Shown one piece after another: positions 42,162 to 51,733 of a DNA stretch of 64,000 nucleotides. The stretch comes from Chondrus crispus (lineage: Eukaryota; Rhodophyta; Florideophyceae; Gigartinales; Gigartinaceae). Below the pieces are notes generated by a model. The model did no database searches. It had not been told where the DNA came from and saw only the letters and a program-made list of their open reading frames with translations. The stretch covers positions 1 to 64,000 of the forward strand of contig NW_005179221.1 in the NCBI RefSeq assembly GCF_000350225.1, written 5' to 3'. The stretch's first letter is position 1. Every line of letters starts with the position of its first letter. The translations under genes were made by a program, and so were the position numbers.

Positions 42162-44549
42162 ATGTCGATCCCTGTAACTGAGCGGGACGTGTTCGAGATC
42201 GTGGGCGCGTCGTTGGTTCCATTGGGTTCACGCTCGGTCCGTCGTCGTGCTATTGCTCCGTTCCCCCTTTGTCGCCTCTCCATCCTCGGCGACTTCCCGT
42301 GTCACCTCACCTTCTCCTTCGTCTCACCGACTCTTCCTTACCTCCGCGTCTTCGCCTTTCATTCGCCTCGCGTCATCCGTCCCCTGTTCCCTGCCAGGGG
42401 CCCGCTGTGGTCCTTCCTCTCATCGTACGATCCTGGCGCTCGCTCGCCGATCTCGGCGTCTCGCGAGAAGCCGTCGGGGGCTCCAGGGTCGGTCCCCTCA
42501 CCGACTGTAGGCGCTGTCCTCCGTGAAGACACTTCCCGTCAACTCGGGGCACTAGCGCTCCCCGGCAGCGCCCCACCGCCGTTCCAGAAGTCGCGAAGCA
42601 CCGGGGAATCGCCCCCGTCGATCGAGTTTATCCCTGCTACGGCGCCGCTGGCTGCCCATGTCGTCGCTCCCGTCGTCGCTCGCGGTCCGTCCTCGGCGGG
42701 GGAGGAGGACGGTGCCCGTACGAGGTCGTTCGGCTCACTTTTAGAGCGGTCGGCTCCGCTCCCCGTCGAACAGCTTCACTACTCGTGGCGTCGCTTCGCC
42801 TGCTCAGGAGTAACTGTGAGTGAGCTGTTGTCCCATGATGACCTCCGCCCCGACCTGCTACGTGTTCGCCGGGTGTACGAAGCTGGCGGCGCGGAGGAGG
42901 CGTCGTTGATGCTGGGACGACTCACCGCGGGCGGCGCCGGGGCGGCTTACCAAATCCCCGAGGCCATTCGCGGCGAGCGGACCTTCGCGTACAGCGCGGG
43001 CGAGGTCCACTACGTGGATCAGATGGCGTCGTATTTGTCTGACCCCAACCGTAGTAATCCTCGTCGATTCATCTTGGCCGCCGTGCCGGGGCTATACGTT
43101 AGCCCCAGGCCGCACGCCTATTCGAAGGCGAGAGCAGCGTTGCAAAAATCCGCCTGTTCCCTCATGCGTCTGCGCGGCGTCGCGATCGCTCCTCACGATT
43201 GGGCGGTGTATCGTCGTTCGGACGAGGAAGACGGGCGAGTCTTCCGTGCATCCGCGTTCGAGCGGGGGTTGGCATCGGGTGATTTTCCGTCTCTCCCCGC
43301 CGCTGTAAGGGAGACACTCCCTTCGTTGGGAGTGCATCCTCTTCTCCCTTACGTTCTAAAGCACTTCGGCTTCCTTTGCGCCGATCCGCGGCATCCCGTC
43401 TACGCGGCCGTCATGTTCAATCTAGAAAGGGAGTGGGCCTGGTCGCTGGGTAATGCCTTCATGACCGAGGCATCCGTCCAAAACCGCGTTTTCCTGCAAC
43501 CGCCCGAGGTGTTGGGGTTCTTGGGAAGGGTAGCGGCGGACCTTCCTCGAGTGCCCCTGCACCCACTCGAGCAGTGCACCACGCACGTGTCTTGGGCGTG
43601 TGCAGCGGTGCTGGAGTTCATGCACCGCGCCGTCGAAGTGCCGGAACGCCATCGGCGTCCGTGGACAGACTTCACTACCGGCGACAGAAGTCTCTACCTG
43701 ACCTACCAACTGGCAACCGATGCCTTCGTCGCGCGGCCCCTCCCGACGGCGGCCTCTCCTAGTCGTCCTGTACGCGGTGGCGGCGTCGGATCCACCGCGC
43801 GGGAGTCGCAAAGGAAGCACCATCGGGACCTGGATGGGGAGGCCGCCGCAGTTGGGGGAACGGGCACGAGCCCTTTCCGCCCTCCTACCGCTAGTGACGG
43901 CCTCTATGGCTCCTTGGCAGGGCCTTCCGTCCTTCCGGTTCCCCCTCTTCATCCGCCGACAGGGGCCAATCCGCTAGATGAGCCGGCGAGTCATCGTATC
44001 ATGTCGGCCTGTGCCGAGGTCAGGGCCTTCCCTGGCTTAGCTCAGGCCTTGGGGGCGTCGGCGGATCGTCCCTGGCAGATCGGCGGCCTCCTGCGCACGC
44101 TATCGTCGTGGTACTTGTCACGTAGCGAGGAGGCCCGCCGTCTTGGCGCCGAGCGCGAATCGTTCGCGTCCGAATTACGGCGCTGGAAGCGCGAGGCGGA
44201 GACCTTACGTCAGACCACCGTCGATCAAGCGACTGCTCTCGAGCGGTCCCACGTCGAACGGAACCGCTATCGAAGAGAGCGTGATGAGCTCCGTTCCCTC
44301 CATGTGGGCGCCCCGTCCGCGCCGCGTCATGCCATGCACGACCCCTACGAGGACCGGGGGTGCGAACCCCCTCGGGCGTACGAGGCCGCACCATCGGATG
44401 GAGCGGCCAATCGTTGGGCGCTGGACGAGGAGGTGGCGATGCCTCCGCTGGCCGACGTAAGGGTGGGGGTGCCTCCGCACCCCAGTTATTGTCCTTCGAA
44501 CCCCTACGCCTCGGGTCCATCTTCCGCGCCGAACGGCCCCGGGCAGTGA
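42162..44549 (+). CDS. B antisense frame, unknown protein with C-terminal coiled coil
   Basis: 795 residues from MSIPVTERDVFEIVGASLVPL; an earlier in-frame ATG at 42099 lies in the LTR and gives 816, but its start region is not kept in frame in element A. The frame runs against gag-pol. A Pro/Ser/Arg-rich first third is followed by a protein-like middle (FAYSAGEVHYVDQMASYLSD, LLPYVLKHFGFLCADPRHP, VFLQPPEVLGFLGRVAADL) and, near residues 650-715, a charged coiled coil (EEARRLGAERESF, LERSHVERNRYRRERDELR) before a Pro-rich end. I recognise no family. A long open frame in a GC-rich element can arise by chance, but the relic at the same place in A argues for a real gene. Part of a fossil element. 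Confidence 0.6.
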   Translation: MSIPVTERDVFEIVGASLVPLGSRSVRRRAIAPFPLCRLSILGDFPCHLTFSFVSPTLPYLRVFAFHSPRVIRPLFPARGPLWSFLSSYDPGARSPISASREKPSGAPGSVPSPTVGAVLREDTSRQLGALALPGSAPPPFQKSRSTGESPPSIEFIPATAPLAAHVVAPVVARGPSSAGEEDGARTRSFGSLLERSAPLPVEQLHYSWRRFACSGVTVSELLSHDDLRPDLLRVRRVYEAGGAEEASLMLGRLTAGGAGAAYQIPEAIRGERTFAYSAGEVHYVDQMASYLSDPNRSNPRRFILAAVPGLYVSPRPHAYSKARAALQKSACSLMRLRGVAIAPHDWAVYRRSDEEDGRVFRASAFERGLASGDFPSLPAAVRETLPSLGVHPLLPYVLKHFGFLCADPRHPVYAAVMFNLEREWAWSLGNAFMTEASVQNRVFLQPPEVLGFLGRVAADLPRVPLHPLEQCTTHVSWACAAVLEFMHRAVEVPERHRRPWTDFTTGDRSLYLTYQLATDAFVARPLPTAASPSRPVRGGGVGSTARESQRKHHRDLDGEAAAVGGTGTSPFRPPTASDGLYGSLAGPSVLPVPPLHPPTGANPLDEPASHRIMSACAEVRAFPGLAQALGASADRPWQIGGLLRTLSSWYLSRSEEARRLGAERESFASELRRWKREAETLRQTTVDQATALERSHVERNRYRRERDELRSLHVGAPSAPRHAMHDPYEDRGCEPPRAYEAAPSDGAANRWALDEEVAMPPLADVRVGVPPHPSYCPSNPYASGPSSAPNGPGQ

Positions 44550-47004
44550 CCGGGCCACTCCGATAGTTTAACTTCCTTCGTCCGTAAAGCCATTAGGGCC
44601 CTCTGTCCGTGCGTTGGGCTCCCTTCGGGGGAGAGTCAATCCTCTCCACCTTCGCAAGGTCGTCACGAAACTCCCCCCCTTCGCCGTACAGAGCCTTCTC
44701 CCCTACTCGTCGGTCCGCCTCTTGATCACTTCGTCGGGGCCTTTGCCGGGGGTCGACCCGCGGCATACGTCGGTTCCCTTTCTATTCGCACTACTGACCC
44801 CCTCACCGTTCGGCCGTCGTCAACTCCCTACCCCTCTCGGACGTCGTAGCCGATGTTGCGTTTGGGCCCCCCCGGCTCCATTGCCGCACCAACTTGCAGT
44901 TCTCAGTCCCCGACGTCCTCGCCGTCGGTCATTGGGGTAGTCTTGCGCGAGTTCCCGTGCGCGGGAGATACTATTATCCTTGGAGGCCGCAGTGGGTAGC
45001 CCTCTCGTTCGCGATTCTCCCTTCGGCCGTCAGCGAGAAGGCGAGCTGGACGCCACGTCGTGCACTTCGTGTGTACGGGTCCCGCGTCCCCCGCGTCCCC
45101 CGCGGCGGGGATTCTTCGTCCATCGTATCGCCCGCCTTGTTCGTTTTTATATATATAAATTTTTTTTCTTCGAAGGACGGCGTGCCTCTGTACCTGGGTA
45201 TGTCGCGACACATTGCCCCTAATTACCGCAGCGAGCTCCACCTCCGACATCTGATTTCCCTCTGTCGTTCGAGGCGGTGTAGCTTTCGCCCTACCGGGCG
45301 CTCAGTGATATGCGGGGGAACTTTCTTCCTCCAAAGAAAAAATGGAGGGCGGGGGCAGAGTCTTCTCGTCTCGTCCGTCGGTCGTCCCGTGTTTTCTCTC
45401 TTTTGCCTTCGTGACGGCCCTTGGTGTCGATGCGTCGTGAAGGTGGGCGACCGGGTGCGTCAGCACGTCGACTCGTGATGAAGTTGCCTTCCGCTGTTCG
45501 TGGCGTGGCGTTATACTTGTTCCCCGTACGTGGGGCTCCGGCGACAGCGGGGCCGCCCACGACGGAGCTACATGTTCGTGTAGCGTCGGTGACGCGTAGA
45601 GGTTCGCGGTTTCCTATTCTCTCACCGGCGATTCGGTTTTCGCCGTGTCGGATCGTCCGGTTCGGCTAGGGCGGCATACTACCATACCCGCGGGGCTTCG
45701 GCGTTCTCGCGGTGGAGGGGGGGGCAGATGTGCGCGGTCGGACGTGCCGTAGTCGTCCTTGACTGGGTTGACACGTCGGTTCTGCGGGAGGTGATGACCC
45801 CCAGTGCCGCGAGAGGCACGGCGCGGACAGTTTCGGAGACGCTTTGCGACGGAGCCCCCCCCCCTTTGACGCGCTCTACGAAGGCGTCCGTTTCCTTACC
45901 GTGTGCGCCCTCCTCGACGTTCGGCAGGGGCGGTTGGTCTTGGTCAGTATCACGCGGAGTCGGCGGGCGTCTTCCGGTAGTCGCTCGCGGTACGTTCCGC
46001 TCGACACCCCCGGTTTTCTGTGTTAGACGGAATTGCAGAGAGAGAGGATATAGTATAAAAGAAAGTGTTAGTAGCGTAGGGGGCGGGGTGACGGCTGTAC
46101 GCACTCTCCGGCGCCACCCTCGCCGTCGGCGGCGAGGGGTCGAGAGCTGCCCATCCTTTCGGGTAGTCGCCGCCCCGCAGCGGTTTCGGAGGAGCAAATC
46201 CGCTCAGATGGCATGAGGTACGTGCGACGAGGTGGCGGGATGCCCGTTCCGAGGTCGGACGTGTGTACCCTCGAGGGGGGGTGCTCACTGTACCCGCCCC
46301 TCGACTGCCGCCGCCCGCCTTTTCATGACTTGTCCGGTGGTGTACAGTACCAGCACACGTAATACACGTGCTGGTGTAATTTCCCTTCCTTGATTTGACG
46401 TTATTTTTGGAGGATGGTGGCGGTGGTCATTTCGTGATGACGCGAGCGGTGTTGTTGCGTGGCACGCAAACTCCGGCGACGCTCGCGTGTAATTTCCCCT
46501 CACCTCTTAATTTCCCTTATTATAGGGCGGCTGTCTGCGGCGGTTTTGGGGTGTCTTGCTTCCGTGCGCGGGTATAACTATCTTGGAGCGTGTTGCGTCG
46601 GACGCCCCCCATGCGCGGGAGCCCGTTCCATACGTCTCGTGTGCGCAAGCGCGCGCCTTCGACCCCTACCCCGATCATCACCTCCGTCGATCGACCTTCA
46701 AGGGGCCTATTTGGCCCCTACGCCGGCTTCCCTTTGCAGGTGATCGTCTCATTCGTTGGGCGTTCCTACCCTACACTCCGCCGGGATATTATTTTCTCTC
46801 TCCGCGCCATTTTGCTATTTTCGATCATAGCGAGGACTACGATTCTTCAGGCAGTTCGTACTGCCGTGCTCCTACTTCTTGCGTCTTCGGCCTCGACGAA
46901 GTCAATACGGCTTGACTTCGGTAAGTTTCCTCTGTCCCTACTCGTAAGAGATCAGTTCTGGCCATAACGAAACGGTTCGATTTAACCGCCCCGAGGCGGT
47001 TGAG
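44550..47004. other. B 3' region, no gene recognised
   Basis: About 2.4 kb between the antisense frame and the end of pol. It has a run TTTTATATATATAAATTTTTTTTC near 45150 (split here as an AT-rich tract), several hairpins such as AACCGCC-CCGA-GGCGGTT at 46984-47001, and one copy of the element A palindrome near 46108. Frames on both strands overlap and look like composition effects. The AT tract could be promoter or terminator for the antisense frame. Confidence 0.4.
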
Positions 47005-47038
47005 GGCCCCCCACTTAAGACTGAACGTCCGCGTTCAG
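47005..47038 (-). promoter_or_regulatory. B second hairpin plus polypurine copy at the end of pol
   Basis: On the minus strand: stem CTGAACG, loop CGGA, stem CGTTCAG, then TCTTAAGTGGGGGGCC. It is a direct repeat of the block at 42107-42142 and encodes the last residues of the integrase frame. The first and last base of the stem change together relative to the other copy (G-C to C-G). It may act as a central polypurine tract or mark how the antisense module was gained. Confidence 0.6.
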
Positions 47039-48311
47039 CTCCGGAGTGAGATCCCTACCTGTACGCGCTCGAAGTCTTTTCTCGTAGCGCGACACTAATT
47101 CCTCGGGTACGTGTGTGCGTGCTGTCCAAGTGGGTTGGTCGTAGTCCGCCCACTTGATGAGGAAACTCCGTAGTTCCGTCCTCCATGGTTCGATGCCGGA
47201 GTAGTCGTTCGACGGCATACGGAGTACCCTCGGTGACCTTGTCGGCAAGGTCACCCGGGGTTGTCGTACTCGTCCGTGGTGCGTCCGTCGGTGGTGGCGC
47301 GTACACGCAGCGGTCTGCAGAGACGCGCTCAGTAGCGCCATTACGATCGATCGTGATGGTGCGGCGGTCGTTCGCGAGGACGCGGTAGGGTCCGACTGCC
47401 GGGGACGCCAACTTATTCGACGTCTTCCCCCCATTGGTGTGGTTGAGGTATACATATTCGCCGGGACGGAGTCGCGCGTTGACCCGCCGTATGCGCTCAT
47501 CGAAGTCGCGCTTGTAGCGGGCCTGCGTCCGATGCAGGCTCTCGTAAGCCTTCTGAATGGTAGAGTCCAAGGTCTTGAGGAACTCGGCGCGTTGGTTTCC
47601 CCTATCGGAAGGAGGTGTCTCACCGTCGGCTCGTTGAAGAGAGAACTCCGGCGGTGGCCTACTGAGCACGAGCTCGAATGGCGTGGTGCGCGTGGTGCGA
47701 TGAACGTGGGAGTTATACGCGTACGTAAGCGGCCCCACGTACACGTCCCAGTCATCTTGATGCTCGCCTAAGTAGTTTCGAAGCATTGCGGCGATCGTTC
47801 GGTTGTATCGCTCGACTTGTCCGTTAGTCTGCGGATGGTACGCCGACGTAAATAGGTTCGTAATTCCGAGAACCCGGCACGTGCTGTGGAAGAACTTGGA
47901 GTTGAATTGCGGTCCGTTATCCGACAGTAACGTGCGCGGGACGCCGTATTTAAATACCCAGGCGTCACAGAACGCAACTGCGACGGTGTAGGCGGTAATC
48001 GTACGTAGTGCGACGACCTGCGTGAGCTTAGTGAAGCGATCGGTAATTACGAGCAGGAACCGTTTTCCTGCCTTCGTCTTGGGGAGCGGACCCAAGATGT
48101 CGATGGCCAGGCTCTCAAGCGGCCGGGTTACTGGGAACAACTTCAAACGGTTGAGGTGTTTCTGCAACATGACCCGGTTCATCGCACAGGTCCGACACCC
48201 TCGCACCGTCGCGGCGACATCGGCGGCGAGATGGGGCCAGTAGTACTCACGACGGAGCGCGAAGTACATGCGATTCTGGCCCGGTGTCCCGCGATGGCCG
48301 GGTTGTGGCAC
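47015..48311 (-). CDS. B integrase with chromodomain
   Basis: The main open frame has 418 residues and starts in the zinc-binding region (GCRTCAMNRVMLQ). The catalytic core shows LAIDILGPLPKTKAG (first Asp), LLSDNGPQFNSKFF (second) and YHPQTNGQVERYNR (Glu). The GPY-like module PAVGPYRVLANDRRTITIDRNG and the chromodomain YAVERLLRHRTMEDGTTEF follow. It would insert element cDNA. Fossil element part. Confidence 0.87.
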
Positions 48312-50302
48312 AGTCGTAGCAATCGTGCGCGCAGCGTTCGAGGGACCACCACCTGTACGATATCAGGGTAGAAGGGGTGTCTCCGTTTGAGCACCCCCTG
48401 GTGGTCCTCGAAGAACGCGGAGTCCCGGGATTCAGACTGTCGTGCCAAAACGGTTTGGCAGAAGTCATCCACGCGTTGCTCTTCGGCGATCTCCTCTATC
48501 GTAAGAGGAGCCGGAAGGTCGTCCTGCGGAGGGGCGACCGCGGAGGCGAGCGCGCCAGCCTCGTGGTCTGCGGCGGTCTCGATGTCGGTGGCGTCGAACT
48601 CGTCATTCTCCTCCCAAAACGAAGTGGGTCCTTGGAGAGCGGGGGCTTCGTCGTCGCCCCTCGGCTCTTCGCGAGCTCGGGCGCGCGACCTTCTTCCTGA
48701 GTTGGCCTGGTTCCGTGTCGTCGCGAAGACGTGCTCGACCTCGTGGTCGCAGCTCACGGCGCAAACGTGGTCCGCGAGCTCGTTCGATACGTCTTGAACG
48801 GTCGTGCCCGCGTCGAAGGTAGGAATATCGTCGTCCACCTCGACGGCGGGGCGAGGGTCGTCGGCGACTTTCGGCGACACGAAACGTGACAGGGCGTCGG
48901 GAACCTGGTGTAAGCGTCCGGGGCGGTACTGAATGGTGAAATCGTATTCAGCCAGACGTAGCCGCCACCGGGTTAGTCTTCCGGAACTCTCGGCGAGGGA
49001 CATGAGCCACCTCAACGCGTCGTGATCCGTTCGGACGGTGAACTTTGTTCCTTCGATATACGGCCGCAGTGTGCGGACGGCCCACACTACGGCGAAGCAC
49101 TCGCGCTCCGTGGCGCTGTAGTTGCGCTCGCTGTCGTTCAGCGAGTACGACCAATACCCGACCGGACGCCAATCGTTTGGCTGGTGGTGCTCTTGGAGCA
49201 GCGTGCACCTTAACTGATAGGCGCTCGCGTCGGTGTCGATCATGTACGGTCGGCCGTGTCGGGGCAGAGCGAGAATCGGCGGTTTGATCATCCGTTCCTT
49301 CAACGTCTCGAAGGCTTGCAGTTGGGTCTCCGTCGGGTCATCAAAGTTGGGGTCTGCGTCTTTGCGCGTCATGTTCGTTAATGGACGCGCAATTTTCGCG
49401 AACCCCCTGACGAAGCGGCGGTAGACGTTGCACGCCCCGAGGAACGAGCGCACTTGCGTCAACGTCCTCGGGAACGTGAAAGTCTTGAAGGCATCCGCCG
49501 CCGCTTCGGCGACACTCAGCTTACCTGGGGAGATGACGTGCCCCAGGTAGTGCACCTTCGGACGGAAGAAGCTGCACTTCTTGAGCTTGAGGGAAATACC
49601 GACGCTCCTCAACAAGCTCAAGACAGTGTCCAGGTGCGTTGCGTGTTCCGCGTGCGTACGAGAGAACACAATGACGTCGTCGAGATATACGAGGCATATC
49701 TGCCACCTTACGCCGGATAAAATAATGTCCAATGCACGTTGGAAGGTGGCCGGTGCCCCCTTCAACCCGAACGGCATGTGTAAATGGCGGAACGTACCCA
49801 TATGCGTCGTGAAGGTAGTTTTATCCCGGTCTTCCGGCGCGACCGGGATCTGCCAGTAGCCGGAGTTGCAGTCCAACGTCGTAAACACGGCGGCATCCCC
49901 AAGCGAATCGATGCAGTCATCCATGCGGGGCAGCGGATACAAATCCGCCGCCGTCTTGGCGTTGGGGCGGCGGTATTCAACGCAGAGCCGAAGAGAGCCG
50001 TCTTTCTTCGGTACGATCACCACCGGGGACGCCCACTCGGTGCTCGCGGGCTCGATGACGCCGTCGTTCAACATCTTGCTGACCTCCTTTGCGACCATTT
50101 CTCGCATCGCGGGCCCCTTACGATAGGGCATTGAGCGTATCGGCTTCGTACTCGGTTCGAGGGCAATGCCGTGCTCTGTGGCTCGGATCGTTCCGAGCGC
50201 ACCGCTCCACAGACTCGAGTGCTTACGGAGCATCTCGAGTACGTGGCCACGGAGCTTGTCATCCTCGATGTATGACAAGTCGATTTCTTTTTCCCAATCC
50301 AT
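48179..50302 (-). CDS. B reverse transcriptase and RNase H
   Basis: 707 residues. RT: VEPKKDGSLR-type motif IVPKKDGSLRLCVEYRRPN (about 94-112), FTTLDCNSGYWQIPV, MPFGLKGAPATFQRAL and catalytic LVYLDDVIVFSR (about 206-217). The tether ends in FLGACNVYRRFV. RNase H: MIDTDASAYQLRC, ATERECFAVVWAV, RTDHDALRWLM and QVPDALSRF. A 130-residue acidic linker leads to the start of the integrase zinc region. Gypsy order of domains. Confidence 0.9.
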   Translation of the reverse strand: MDWEKEIDLSYIEDDKLRGHVLEMLRKHSSLWSGALGTIRATEHGIALEPSTKPIRSMPYRKGPAMREMVAKEVSKMLNDGVIEPASTEWASPVVIVPKKDGSLRLCVEYRRPNAKTAADLYPLPRMDDCIDSLGDAAVFTTLDCNSGYWQIPVAPEDRDKTTFTTHMGTFRHLHMPFGLKGAPATFQRALDIILSGVRWQICLVYLDDVIVFSRTHAEHATHLDTVLSLLRSVGISLKLKKCSFFRPKVHYLGHVISPGKLSVAEAAADAFKTFTFPRTLTQVRSFLGACNVYRRFVRGFAKIARPLTNMTRKDADPNFDDPTETQLQAFETLKERMIKPPILALPRHGRPYMIDTDASAYQLRCTLLQEHHQPNDWRPVGYWSYSLNDSERNYSATERECFAVVWAVRTLRPYIEGTKFTVRTDHDALRWLMSLAESSGRLTRWRLRLAEYDFTIQYRPGRLHQVPDALSRFVSPKVADDPRPAVEVDDDIPTFDAGTTVQDVSNELADHVCAVSCDHEVEHVFATTRNQANSGRRSRARAREEPRGDDEAPALQGPTSFWEENDEFDATDIETAADHEAGALASAVAPPQDDLPAPLTIEEIAEEQRVDDFCQTVLARQSESRDSAFFEDHQGVLKRRHPFYPDIVQVVVPRTLRARLLRLCHNPAIAGHRARIACTSRSVVSTTGPISPPMSPRRCEGVGPVR

Positions 50303-50777
50303 CGGCGGATTTTCGGGATCCTTTCTCTAGGGGAGTACAGTACTCCCCGTCGTCGGTTGGCATAAAGGTGACCGTTCGTCCGGGTCGACTCTCCTCCCCC
50401 GGCGGTTGTCTTATCGTCGGAGTTGGATCGACCAACTCTTACCTCCCCGACTTGATCGGTCAAGTCGGTCAGGTGTAGCGCGTACGCGATCCCCTCGGCG
50501 ACCCTACGTTCGGGCGTGAGGATCGCGAGGGGGTTGCGTTTCGCGTATCCCACGACGGTGTGCTTCGGAAGCCGCCTCTCTCGTTGCGAGAAGTTTGCGA
50601 TGATGACGTCGAAGGTCACATTCGGTAGGACCTCCGCGACGCCATTCGTCAGCCTCACTCCATGTCGATGTTGGAGTGAGGGCTTTGGCTCCAGGAAAAC
50701 GAGGCCCCTCCCCGCGGTTGTCACGCGCACTCGGGCTTGTGACATCGCGGGGATGGTAACCCAGCGGGCGATTCGTA

Positions 50778-51608
50778 TCACCTGCGGGGCCTCATCCCGT
50801 ACATCTGGCCAGCTCGTTTGACGTCCGTGCCGCCTGGTAGGGGTAGTCGGCTCCCCCTTTCGTCGACTATTGCTACGGACCCGCCTTGACGAGGTTCGAG
50901 CCTCTGTCCGTCGATGTCTATGCTGCGCACGTGCGCATCGATGAACGCCGTACCAAACAGAACGGGAACAGCGAGCTGTTCGGCCACCACGAAAGGTATG
51001 CGGAACGTCGTGTTCCGCAACCGGACCGCGAGGCGGACGACCGCCGTCAGTCGAAGTGGGTTACTGTTCGCGCCAGCCAGTCGGGGTAATGGCGCGTCCC
51101 GTATTACGTAGCGGGTCCAGTCGGGAGGGAGGTCGGCCTTCCTCACTAAGTTGTACCCCGAGCACGTATCGACGGCGATCGTGTGAGGTTTGAACGCATT
51201 GCCTTCGGTGGCCACAGAGCCCAAGACGTTATATATTTTCGACGTCATTAGGCATACGATGCAGTCCACCACCTTAGGCGCGACCTTGTCGGCGAGATCG
51301 TTCCGCCGAGGTCGTCGCCTACGGTTCTGGCCCCTCTTGCGTTTCCTTCTGCCCGAGTCGCGGGGCGTCCGCGGTTCAGTGACGCCCTCTCTGGTACTCG
51401 GTTCCGTACGTACCGGACATTTTGTTGGCGGGTCTTGACTCACGGGAGTGAGGGGGTCGACCGGATCTTGACGGTCTTCGTTGCCCCCTTCGCGTAGGTT
51501 ACACAACACCGGGACTTCGGGCGTCCCGGTGTGGGTCCCTTTTGACGTCGGGCTTACGGAAGCCTCGACGTTCGCTCCCGCCTGTATCGCCGTTGCCGGA
51601 ATCCCCAT
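50778..51608 (-). CDS. B protease region
   Basis: 276 residues. A basic low-complexity stretch (RRKRKRGQNRRRRPRRN) precedes a retropepsin-like half with the active-site block HTIAVDTCSGYNLVRKADLP and the second-half signature VPVLFGTAFIDAHV. It would process Gag and Pol. Fossil element part. Confidence 0.7.
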   Translation of the reverse strand: MGIPATAIQAGANVEASVSPTSKGTHTGTPEVPVLCNLREGGNEDRQDPVDPLTPVSQDPPTKCPVRTEPSTREGVTEPRTPRDSGRRKRKRGQNRRRRPRRNDLADKVAPKVVDCIVCLMTSKIYNVLGSVATEGNAFKPHTIAVDTCSGYNLVRKADLPPDWTRYVIRDAPLPRLAGANSNPLRLTAVVRLAVRLRNTTFRIPFVVAEQLAVPVLFGTAFIDAHVRSIDIDGQRLEPRQGGSVAIVDERGSRLPLPGGTDVKRAGQMYGMRPRR

Positions 51609-51733
51609 GCTCGTGTCCGGCGGCGGGGGATATATTATCGGAAAATCACCCCCGTGCCCTTGGTGAACACGTGGGGTACGGTCTAGTTCGAAGGGACAAG
51701 ACGGCTCACGCGACCGCGTGTACGTAACCGTCT

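Noticed and set aside
44894-46216. Frames at 44894-45478 and 45728-46216 as genes of element B
   Set aside because: Arg/Ser/Val-rich, overlapped by equal frames on the other strand, and without any recognisable motif.
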